Positions 1-6,153 of a DNA stretch of 7,318 bases are shown here, in pieces. How positions within the stretch are numbered: position 1 is the stretch's first letter; every line of letters begins with the position of its first letter. Origin of the DNA: Acidimicrobiaceae bacterium. GTDB lineage: Bacteria > Actinomycetota > Acidimicrobiia > Acidimicrobiales > RAAP-2. The DNA is taken from assembly GCA_003152555.1 (NCBI GenBank), contig PMAL01000179.1, positions 6,982 to 14,299 of the forward strand, given 5' to 3'. The translations under genes and the position numbers were made by a program. Under the pieces are notes generated by a model. It was not told where the DNA came from. It saw nothing but the letters and a program-made list of their open reading frames with translations, and ran no database searches.

Positions 1-2033
1 CGGTCCATCATGTTGACGTAGCCGTGTCCCTGCTTCGCCTTTTCAATGTCGAAGCCCGGTCCGTTGTCGCTCACCTCAAAGAGCAATCCGCCGGACTCTT
101 CCCAGATTCTTAACTCGACTCGTGACTCGGGTGCATGCTTTCCCGCGTTCTGCAGTGCTTCGAGACAGCAGAAGTAGATGGCCGCTTCGATGTCGCGCCC
201 GTAGCGTCCAATGCCCTCGGTTGTCAGTTCCACGTCGAGAGGACTGCGGTTGGCCACTGCCTTGAGGGCTTCGGTAAGGCCACTGTCGACCAACAGCGGC
301 GGATAGATCCCGTGGGCCAACTCACGCAGTTCCTTGATGGTGTCCTGGACCGCGATGCCCAAGTCCTCGAGCATCTCGACCGCCGCCTTGGGATCTTCTT
401 CGACGACGTCCTTGGCCAGACGCAGGTTGATCGCGAGCGCGACCAGGTGCTGCTGGGCGCCGTCGTGCAGGTTGCGCTCCACCTTGCGCCGTTCGGCGTC
501 GCCGCTGGCGACCACACGGGCTCGCGAGGCGCGCAGCTCGTCGGCCTGGCGGCGCAGTTCATCGAGCGAACCTTGCAGCGCCGAGTCCAGTTGGGCGTTG
601 TGCATCGCCAGTGCGACCTGGCGAGTCAGTTCGGTCAACACGCGGTCGTCCTCTTCACGAAAGGCCACCGCGCCCTCTCGACGATTGACCACAATCACAC
701 CCAACAGTTCTCCGGCGTGGCTGATGGGCGCGACGCGCAGCGGGCCCGCGGCGCGACCCACACTGATCCCCGGAATCCACACCGAGGCCCAGGCATTACC
801 CGACACGCCGGCGCGCGCAATGACGGCGCGTTCGTCGCCCGAAATGATCAACTGTCGTTTGCCCTGGTCGGGCACGGAGACCGTCAGGTCCAGGATTTCG
901 CCGGTGCCGGTATAGATCTCGGCGGACGTGAGCACGAGCGTCTTACGCAGGGATTCAACCAGTTGGAGCAGCAACTCGTCCATGGGAATCGCGCGGGTGA
1001 GGCGACTGCCAAAGGTTCGCACGACTTCGTCGGGCGCTTCGCGCGCGCCGTAGGTGAGGCCCGTGGCCATGCGCGCGAACCGGCCTCGAACCCCGAGATA
1101 GACCACTGACGCTCCGACGCCCGCAATCATGGCCCACCACAGGATCTCGCGGTCGGTCGAATTTTTTGGCGCCTTGCCGAGACCTCGCAGGGCAATGAGA
1201 TATGCCGCCGCCACGACAAACACCAGCCCGAAGACGGTCAGCATGTGCACGAGGAGGCGGTCCGCCCGCGAGGCAAAGCGCGACGTGCCCGCGAGAAGTC
1301 CCAATGGGAGCAGGGCGGTGCAGGCGAGCAGCGTGACGGTGGGCGATTTCGGCCACGCGACCAGCAGGTGCAAGGTGACCGCAAGGATGGCGATGATGGC
1401 GGCGCCCACGACGCCCACCGCGAGGCACTGGATGCTCTGTCGTCCGGCCGCGGTCGCAGCGACGTAGCGCGAGTAGAGACCGGGCAGCGTGCTGGCAATG
1501 GCGATGATCCAGCCCACCGCGACGGGCCAGGGGACAAATACGTGCGTCGTGGTCGCGAGGTAGCTGCCGAGCCCGAGCGCGACCAGATACCAGAGCCCAG
1601 CCGTCACTTGTCGCGGACGCGCACCCAAGAGTCCGTCGGGCAGTGAGAGCAGTACGTGGACCGAGACGGCCATCGCGAGCGGCGCCGCCAGGGTGGCGAC
1701 GACCTGGGCCGCACCGTGACCGTGATTGGCGTCGGCGAATCGGGCCGACGCGGCCGCAATGGACGCGCACAGCGAGCCAGCCATCACCAGCCAACTGATG
1801 CGCGGCGCCCTGGGCAGTGTCGCGAATCCGGCCGCGACCCAGCAGAGAATCACGACGGCGCACACAATCCATAGGGCGCGGTGGCCCACGTGGGGTTTGG
1901 CTACCTGGGATACCACGACCAGGGCAAGGCAAGCGACCGCAATGAGGTACGACCACGCGGCGTGCCCGCGTCCAGTCGCTGGCTCGACCGAGACGGTGTC
2001 GGACACGGAGATTGCGGTCACTTGGTCGTGCAC
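1..2033 (-). CDS. NarL/DegS-type sensor histidine kinase, multi-pass membrane (3' end outside window)
   Basis: Partial gene; 677 residues are visible from a GTG at 2033, and the frame is open to the left edge. Residues about 26-315 hold roughly ten hydrophobic helices, with an LPDG motif near residue 131 after the fourth, as in many actinobacterial kinases. A GAF-like domain follows (about 348-485), then a short coiled stretch. The HisKA_3 box has RKVERNLHDGAQQHL with phospho-acceptor His523. The ATPase domain shows the N box EALQNAGKHA (Asn629), G1 box SDNGPGFD (Asp656) and G2-like GHGYVNMMD at the edge, so only a short C-terminus is missing. Such kinases autophosphorylate and pass phosphate to NarL-type receivers; the receiver-cyclase upstream in the same operon is the obvious partner (inference). 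The start lies 2 bases after the ABC ATPase stop with no strong ribosome binding site, suggesting translational coupling. The signal is unknown; GAF and the membrane helices are both possible sensors. The kinase assignment is secure. Confidence 0.95.
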   Translation of the reverse strand, partial: MHDQVTAISVSDTVSVEPATGRGHAAWSYLIAVACLALVVVSQVAKPHVGHRALWIVCAVVILCWVAAGFATLPRAPRISWLVMAGSLCASIAAASARFADANHGHGAAQVVATLAAPLAMAVSVHVLLSLPDGLLGARPRQVTAGLWYLVALGLGSYLATTTHVFVPWPVAVGWIIAIASTLPGLYSRYVAATAAGRQSIQCLAVGVVGAAIIAILAVTLHLLVAWPKSPTVTLLACTALLPLGLLAGTSRFASRADRLLVHMLTVFGLVFVVAAAYLIALRGLGKAPKNSTDREILWWAMIAGVGASVVYLGVRGRFARMATGLTYGAREAPDEVVRTFGSRLTRAIPMDELLLQLVESLRKTLVLTSAEIYTGTGEILDLTVSVPDQGKRQLIISGDERAVIARAGVSGNAWASVWIPGISVGRAAGPLRVAPISHAGELLGVIVVNRREGAVAFREEDDRVLTELTRQVALAMHNAQLDSALQGSLDELRRQADELRASRARVVASGDAERRKVERNLHDGAQQHLVALAINLRLAKDVVEEDPKAAVEMLEDLGIAVQDTIKELRELAHGIYPPLLVDSGLTEALKAVANRSPLDVELTTEGIGRYGRDIEAAIYFCCLEALQNAGKHAPESRVELRIWEESGGLLFEVSDNGPGFDIEKAKQGHGYVNMMD

Positions 2034-2035
2034 TT

Positions 2036-2803
2036 CTAGAGCGTCCCGATGGTCGTGGCCGGTGCGTCCGATCCAATCGCGCTGCCGGTGCCGTCGAGAA
2101 TCCTGCCGTCGCGCATCAGAAGTACGGTGTCGGCCGCGGCCGCCACGTTCGCGTCGTGCGTGACGAGGATGATGGTCTGCCCAGCGGCGTGCAAGCGGCT
2201 CATCAGTTCTATGACCTCTTGTCCTCCGGCCGAGTCCAACGCACCCGTTGGTTCGTCGGCAAGCAGCAAGGTCGGTTCGTTGGCGAGCGCGCGAGCAATG
2301 GCGAGGCGCTGACGCTGTCCACCCGAGAGCACCCCGGGCATGACGGAGGCCTTGTCGCCAATGCCCAACAGGTCGAGCAGGTCGCGTGAGCGGGTCTCGG
2401 CCGACTTGCGGTTGCGACCGGCGATGATGGCTGGAAGGGCGACGTTCTCTAATACCGTCATGCCTTCGAGCAGGTTGAAGAACTGGAAGACGATGCCGAT
2501 GTGCTTACGTCGAATCAGTGCGTGATCGTCTTCCGATCCCTCGGACATCGATTCACCCGCGACGTCAATCGATCCCTCGTCGACCTCTTCGAGACCGGCG
2601 ATGAGGTTCAGTAGCGTCGACTTCCCGCAGCCCGACGGTCCCATGAGGGCCACGAACGTGCCCCGTTCGACCGTGAGGTCGACACCGCGCAGGGCTCGAA
2701 CGGGCGCCAACTCCGCCTCGAAGGTCTTGCGCACGCCGCGCACTTCGAGCGCCGGGAGCGACGATGCCTCGCGCGGGTTCGTGTCGGATTCGGTGGTGGT
2801 CAT
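2036..2803 (-). CDS. ABC transporter ATP-binding protein, LolD/MacB type
   Basis: Complete 255-aa nucleotide-binding subunit, normal length for this family. Motifs in order: Walker A GPSGCGKST (Lys61), Q-loop Gln107 in VFQFFNLL, ABC signature LSGGQRQR at 159-166, Walker B TLLLADEPTGALDS (Asp183, Glu184), and switch His216 in LVTHD. The sequence style (FQFFNLLEGMTVLENV, DEPTGALDS) matches the LolD/MacB/FtsE-like group. Members of that group power lipoprotein extrusion, peptide or drug efflux, or peptide sensing with FtsX/MacB-type permeases. All catalytic residues are present. No permease is visible; one may lie beyond the left edge. The gene overlaps the upstream regulator-cyclase stop by ATGA and sits 2 bases before the kinase, so it is co-expressed with a two-component pair. 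This recalls Bce-type modules, where an ABC transporter and a kinase sense together, but that link is inference. Substrate unknown. Confidence 0.95.
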   Translation of the reverse strand: MTTTESDTNPREASSLPALEVRGVRKTFEAELAPVRALRGVDLTVERGTFVALMGPSGCGKSTLLNLIAGLEEVDEGSIDVAGESMSEGSEDDHALIRRKHIGIVFQFFNLLEGMTVLENVALPAIIAGRNRKSAETRSRDLLDLLGIGDKASVMPGVLSGGQRQRLAIARALANEPTLLLADEPTGALDSAGGQEVIELMSRLHAAGQTIILVTHDANVAAAADTVLLMRDGRILDGTGSAIGSDAPATTIGTL

Positions 2804-4173
2804 GAAACTTCTCCTTCGTTGGCTGAGCTGAAACTTGGTTCTTCTCGCGTAAGAGCGAGGATCTTGAAAGAAACGACGGGCGTGTCGCGGCCCTTGACCA
2901 GTTGGGCATCGAGCTCGATCGTGTCGATGTCCAGGGACAGCGCGCTCTTGGTGGGCTCCGAGATCACCGTCTCACCGGCCGACGCGAGCTGTTGAAGTCG
3001 CTGGGTCAAGTTGACCGTGTCACCGACGAGCGTGTATTCGAGGCGCTCTTCGGAACCCAGAAGCGCGGCGGCGACCTCGCCGGTGGAGAGGCCGATGCCG
3101 AGTCCGAAGGCCGGCAGCCCCTCGTTCGCCCAGGTGACATTGATCTCGTTCTGGAGCGCGTGCATGCTGGCGGCCGCCACGACGGCGCGATCGGCGTGAT
3201 CGTCGCTCGGCACCGGGGCCCCGAACACCGCCATCACCGCGTCGCCAACGAATTGCATGACCGTTCCCCCTTCCCCAATGATGGCGCGATTCATCGCGGC
3301 GCGATGGGTGTTGAGTTGGCCGGCCAGTTCGCTGGGGTCAGCGTGCTCGGCGATCGACGAATAGGAGCGGATGTCGCTCATGATGACGGTCACGTTGAGT
3401 CGCTCCGTTTCGCCGATCCGTCGACCCTCCTTGCGGAGTTTCTCCGCGATCCCGCCCGGCAGCAGTCGCGAGAGCGTCTCACCTTGCTCTTCACGGTCAA
3501 CGATCGCGCGATGGAGATTGCGCAGGCGATCGAGGGCGCCCTGGTGGCCCGCACTCACTTCGGCGGCGAGCTTTCGAAAGAGATCCTGAACCTGGTCGTC
3601 GATGGCTTCCGGTGTCGTTCGACGCGCGGCGGCGATGGCTTTGATCGGTTTGCCTTCGGCGACGAAGGCGAGGAGCGACTCTTCGGTGGCGGAGAGTTCG
3701 CTATTCGAGGTGACCGGTCGGATTAACGATTCGACGATCGACGGGTCGAGGGCGGTGCCCCCGGTCGCCACCATGCGAATCGCCTCGATGAGTTGGTTGC
3801 CCTGGGCGAGGTTGTCTTTCAGGAGATAGCCGTAACCGGCCGAACCTTCGGCGAGCAACGCCACCGCGTATTCGGGGTCGTCGTACTGCGAGAGGATCAC
3901 GACGCCGGTGCCCGGGTGGCGCTTTCGGACCTCTTTGGCCGCGTCGATGCCTTCGCGGTTGAACGACGGTGGCATGCGGATATCGGTGACCAGCACGTTG
4001 GGGGCGGTCGCCGTGGCGCCCGCCACGGTCTCGTCGTAGTCTGCGGCGACGCCCACGATTTGCAGGTCACTCTGTCGGTCGATGAGCGCGCGCACGCCTT
4101 CGCGCACGAGCACGTTGTCGTCGGCGAGGAAGACGGTGATGGCCGAAGTGGTGTCGGCGCCGGGGTCACTCAT
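2800..4173 (-). CDS. Response regulator with class III adenylate/guanylate cyclase output domain
   Basis: 457 aa from the ATG at 4173. Residues about 12-150 are a NarL-type receiver: acidic pair Asp18/Asp19, phospho-acceptor Asp64 in VTDIRMPP, Ser95 at the switch Ser/Thr position and Lys119. Residues about 159-207 align with a LuxR/GerE helix-turn-helix but have lost the usual ERE and VKxH residues. A helical linker with LLPGGIAEKL leads into a class III cyclase domain (about 255-440). Metal-binding Asp267 (MSDI) and Asp311 (VGDAVMAVFG) are present, as are transition-state Asn388 and Arg392 (GDTVNLTQRL). The base-selecting positions are Gln307 and Thr381 rather than the classical Lys/Asp. It probably makes cAMP, or possibly cGMP, when phosphorylated by the kinase of the same operon; the partnership is inference. 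A TTG at 4209 in the same frame would add 12 residues. The ATG was preferred because the extension has no ribosome binding site or domain support. Confidence 0.93.
   Translation of the reverse strand: MSDPGADTTSAITVFLADDNVLVREGVRALIDRQSDLQIVGVAADYDETVAGATATAPNVLVTDIRMPPSFNREGIDAAKEVRKRHPGTGVVILSQYDDPEYAVALLAEGSAGYGYLLKDNLAQGNQLIEAIRMVATGGTALDPSIVESLIRPVTSNSELSATEESLLAFVAEGKPIKAIAAARRTTPEAIDDQVQDLFRKLAAEVSAGHQGALDRLRNLHRAIVDREEQGETLSRLLPGGIAEKLRKEGRRIGETERLNVTVIMSDIRSYSSIAEHADPSELAGQLNTHRAAMNRAIIGEGGTVMQFVGDAVMAVFGAPVPSDDHADRAVVAAASMHALQNEINVTWANEGLPAFGLGIGLSTGEVAAALLGSEERLEYTLVGDTVNLTQRLQQLASAGETVISEPTKSALSLDIDTIELDAQLVKGRDTPVVSFKILALTREEPSFSSANEGEVS
2811..2816 (-). promoter_or_regulatory. 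Ribosome binding site of the ABC ATPase gene
   Basis: The minus strand reads AAGGAG, 7 bases before the ATG at 2803. It lies inside the last codons of the upstream regulator-cyclase. This is the clearest Shine-Dalgarno sequence in the window and fixes the ATPase start, although the two genes overlap by ATGA. The ATPase may therefore be translated independently as well as by coupling. Confidence 0.75.
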
Positions 4174-4180
4174 GGTGAGC

Positions 4181-4209
4181 AAAGTTTCGGTCAATGCCGG
4201 GGTTGTCAA
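4181..4209 (-). promoter_or_regulatory. Possible promoter of the regulator-cyclase operon
   Basis: The minus strand reads a perfect TTGACA at 4209-4204. A poor -10 candidate (AACTTT, 4186-4181) follows after a 17-base spacer. If used, transcription would begin almost at the ATG at 4173, giving a leaderless or nearly leaderless message, which is common in actinobacteria and would explain the lack of a ribosome binding site. The -10 match is only 2 of 6, so this is tentative. The same TTG is also the alternative start codon. Confidence 0.25.
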
Positions 4210-4212
4210 AAG

Positions 4213-4224
4213 GGGGCAGGCCCC
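4213..4224. repeat. Short GC-rich dyad in the divergent intergenic region
   Basis: GGGGC and GCCCC face each other across 2 bases. As RNA the loop would have to open to CAGG, leaving a 4-bp GGGG/CCCC stem. It lies just upstream of the TTGACA at 4204-4209. It could be half of a regulatory element shared with the dyad at 4234-4250. No T-run follows on either strand, so it is unlikely to be an intrinsic terminator. Confidence 0.5.
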
Positions 4225-4233
4225 ACAATTTGA

Positions 4234-4250
4234 GGGGGTGTTAGACCCCC
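4234..4250. repeat. Inverted repeat GGGGGT-N5-ACCCCC between the divergent operons
   Basis: A perfect 6-bp dyad with the 5-base spacer GTTAG. It lies about 60-75 bases from each divergent start codon, so it could be an operator serving both operons, or a remnant of a dispersed palindromic repeat (REP-like). Neither strand has a following T-tract, so it is not a good terminator. Confidence 0.6.
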
Positions 4251-4251
4251 A

Positions 4252-4271
4252 GCACTCAGTGCGGTAGCACT
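4252..4271. promoter_or_regulatory. Cluster of three GCACT/AGTGC half-sites, candidate operator
   Basis: Half-sites alternate in orientation: GCACT (4252-4256), AGTGC (4258-4262), GCACT (4267-4271). Neighbours form dyads with spacers of 1 and 4 bases. The cluster is about 37 bases before the ATG at 4308, where a plus-strand promoter would be expected; TATTTA at 4271-4276 is a weak -10 candidate. It does not match the CRP consensus TGTGA-N6-TCACA. Regulatory use is inferred only from symmetry and position. Confidence 0.4.
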
Positions 4272-4307
4272 ATTTACCAGGAACTCGACGAACGCGACGA
4301 TGGTCCC

Positions 4308-5312
4308 ATGCGATACCAAAGTTCAGTCACTTCATTGTCATGGATTCCCTCTGAGGCGATTCAGGGTGGAACCCGCTTACCCTTCGACGTCGGCATGGCG
4401 CATTACGACCCCGCGCCTCCGGACGAGATCGACGACCTCGACGAACTCCGTCGCGACGATCGATTTCGCTTCGCCAATCGACTTTCGGCGTCGATTCAAG
4501 TGAACGCCAGTGGCGAGATCACCGCGGCGAGCTACACCGGGGCCGGCATGATTGGCAGCACGACCGTCAAGGTCGGACCGGTGAGCAAGGTCTTCGAGGC
4601 CGTGGCGTTGCCCGACATCAAGACGAAGCCCGTCTACGGCGATGGCTGGGTCCGTTTCACCCAGACCGCCGGCGGACGCACCGGCATGCCGGCGCCGCGA
4701 CGAGTTCGGCGCGCGCCGTTCGTGCAGTGGCAGGCACCCCTGGCGTGGACCACGCTGGCGCTCACGATGTACACCAATGGTGAAGCCAAGGGTTCACTGG
4801 TCGGGGCCAGTCGTTTCCCGCGCCACTGGGTCTACGACGACCATGGTCAGCTGAGTGCGAAGTCCGGACTCATCGACTTCGGCGACTGGTATCGCAAGTC
4901 CTTCGGCAAAGCGACGCCGTGGGGACACCAAGACTCCGACGCCTTCGTCACGACCGTCGAAACCGCCCTCGAACGAAACCTCTCGCACAAACTGATGAAG
5001 GGCGCGGCCAAACCTAAGATTAGGAAGGTGAAGCGCGGAACGGTGCTGGTCGCCCAGGGCGATCGCAGTTCGGATGTCTACCTGATCCTCGACGGCGTCT
5101 TGCGCGTCGAGGTCGATGGCGCGCGCATGGCCGAGTACGGACCCGGTGCGATGCTCGGGGAACGGGCCCACCTCGAAGGGGGCACGCGCACGTCGTCCCT
5201 GGTCGCGGTGACGGACTGTCGCGTGGCCTCGGTGCCCGCTGAATCCCTCGATCGCGAGTCACTCCAAGAACTCTCCACCGGACACCGCCGAGAAGATTCG
5301 AACGCGGGTTAA
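4308..5312 (+). CDS. Cyclic-nucleotide-binding-domain protein with uncharacterised N-terminal region
   Basis: 334 aa. Residues about 238-320 form a cNMP-binding (CAP_ED) domain. It shows GTVLVAQGDRSSDVYLILDG, the turn EYGPGAMLGE, and a phosphate-binding cassette in which Glu285 (GERAHLEG) and Arg294 (GTRTSS) occupy the ribose- and phosphate-contacting positions, so ligand binding looks intact. No helix-turn-helix follows, so this is not a CRP-type transcription factor. The first 225 or so residues (SVTSLSWIPSEA, ... RDDRFRFANRL, ... FPRHWVYDDHGQL) match no domain I can name. They resemble, from memory, a conserved actinobacterial family carrying this C-terminal domain. The protein has no signal peptide or membrane helix, so it is probably cytosolic. 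It is divergent from a cyclase gene and begins an operon with an MBL hydrolase, which supports a role as cyclic-nucleotide effector (inference). The ATG is chosen by protein resemblance; the ribosome binding site is weak. Confidence 0.9.
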   Translation: MRYQSSVTSLSWIPSEAIQGGTRLPFDVGMAHYDPAPPDEIDDLDELRRDDRFRFANRLSASIQVNASGEITAASYTGAGMIGSTTVKVGPVSKVFEAVALPDIKTKPVYGDGWVRFTQTAGGRTGMPAPRRVRRAPFVQWQAPLAWTTLALTMYTNGEAKGSLVGASRFPRHWVYDDHGQLSAKSGLIDFGDWYRKSFGKATPWGHQDSDAFVTTVETALERNLSHKLMKGAAKPKIRKVKRGTVLVAQGDRSSDVYLILDGVLRVEVDGARMAEYGPGAMLGERAHLEGGTRTSSLVAVTDCRVASVPAESLDRESLQELSTGHRREDSNAG

Positions 5313-5316
5313 CCGC

Positions 5317-6153
5317 GTGCGGGTCACCTTCCTCGGAGTCCGAGGTTCGACACCCGCACCGGGCGAGGAGTTTCTTCGTTACGGCGGCCACACGTCGTGC
5401 GTGGCGATCGCCCACGACGGCGAAGCGCCTTCCCTACTCCTCGACGCCGGTACCGGCATTCGTCGAACCAGTTCATTGATGGACGGCGAACCTTTCCGGG
5501 GCTCGGTCCTCCTCTCGCATCTGCACTGGGACCACGTCCACGGTTTGCCTTTTTGCGACGCCACCGATCGCCTCGACTCACGGGTGACGCTCTTCGTACC
5601 CGACCAACTCGACGGATCGGATCCGTTGGAGATGCTCTCGCGCGGCATGTCGCCTCCGCACTTTCCCGTGCGGGCCGATGAACTACGCGGCGACTGGTCG
5701 TTCGTCTCGCTCTCCTCCTCGATGCTGGAGATCGAAGGATTCACCGTTTTGGTCGAAGAGATCCCTCACAAGGGAGGTCGAACCTACGGTTTGCGCGTCA
5801 GCGACTCCTCGGCGACAGTCGTCTACATGCCCGACCACTGTCCGAGCGCGCTCGGTCCGGGTCCCGACGGTTTGGGCGAGTACCACCAAACCGCGATGTC
5901 GCTGTGCGAGGGGGCTGACGTACTAATCCACGACGCGCAACTGGTGCGAGAAGAGTTGGAGGCGGAGGGTTACTTCGGTCACGCCGCGGCGGAGTACGCG
6001 GTCGAATTGGGTCGTCGCGCCAACGTGACTCGGGTGGTGCTCTTTCACCATAAGCCGGACCGCGTCGATGACGAACTCGACGCGCTGGGCCGCCGCTTCG
6101 ACGGTACGCCGTTGGTCACCGTGGCGACGCAGAACACCGTGCTCGAACTGTGA
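5317..6153 (+). CDS. MBL-fold metallohydrolase, PhnP/RNase Z-like; possible cyclic nucleotide phosphodiesterase
   Basis: 278 aa from a GTG, 4 bases after the preceding stop; the start MRVTFLGVRGSTPAPG is typical of the family. Metallo-beta-lactamase motifs are complete: DAGTGIRR (43-50), SHLHWDH (His68, His70, Asp72, His73), EIPHKGG (His151), LIHDAQL (Asp206), GHAAAEYAVELG (His222), and LFHHKPDR near the end (His244/245). The motif set fits the PhnP/RNase Z-like branch (COG1235-type), whose members cleave phosphodiesters, including cyclic phosphates. Class II cyclic-nucleotide phosphodiesterases, and reportedly mycobacterial Rv1339, share this fold. Its position next to a cNMP-binding protein and opposite a cyclase makes nucleotide degradation a fair hypothesis, but no residue proves the substrate. 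No signal peptide is seen, so it is probably cytosolic. Fold and metal-site assignments are secure; the substrate is not. Confidence 0.92.
   Translation: MRVTFLGVRGSTPAPGEEFLRYGGHTSCVAIAHDGEAPSLLLDAGTGIRRTSSLMDGEPFRGSVLLSHLHWDHVHGLPFCDATDRLDSRVTLFVPDQLDGSDPLEMLSRGMSPPHFPVRADELRGDWSFVSLSSSMLEIEGFTVLVEEIPHKGGRTYGLRVSDSSATVVYMPDHCPSALGPGPDGLGEYHQTAMSLCEGADVLIHDAQLVREELEAEGYFGHAAAEYAVELGRRANVTRVVLFHHKPDRVDDELDALGRRFDGTPLVTVATQNTVLEL

Noticed and set aside
135..1109. 324-residue open frame on the plus strand
   Set aside because: It is antisense to the GAF/HisKA_3/ATPase part of the kinase; a long antisense frame is expected at this GC content, and no family is recognisable.
955..2076. 373-residue open frame on the minus strand
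   Set aside because: It is Arg/Pro/Gly-rich with no domain, and lies out of frame over the kinase, whose own frame shows membrane helices, GAF, HisKA_3 and HATPase motifs.
2902..3726. 274-residue open frame on the plus strand
   Set aside because: It is antisense to the cyclase domain, where the minus-strand catalytic motifs are complete; it has no recognisable motif of its own.
4234..4250. Intrinsic terminator
   Set aside because: The hairpin is good, but there is no T-tract on either strand, and it lies between divergent starts where no terminator is needed.
4174..4307. CRP/cAMP-receptor binding site for feedback control
   Set aside because: No TGTGA-N6-TCACA or close variant is present, and the nearby cNMP-binding protein has no DNA-binding domain.
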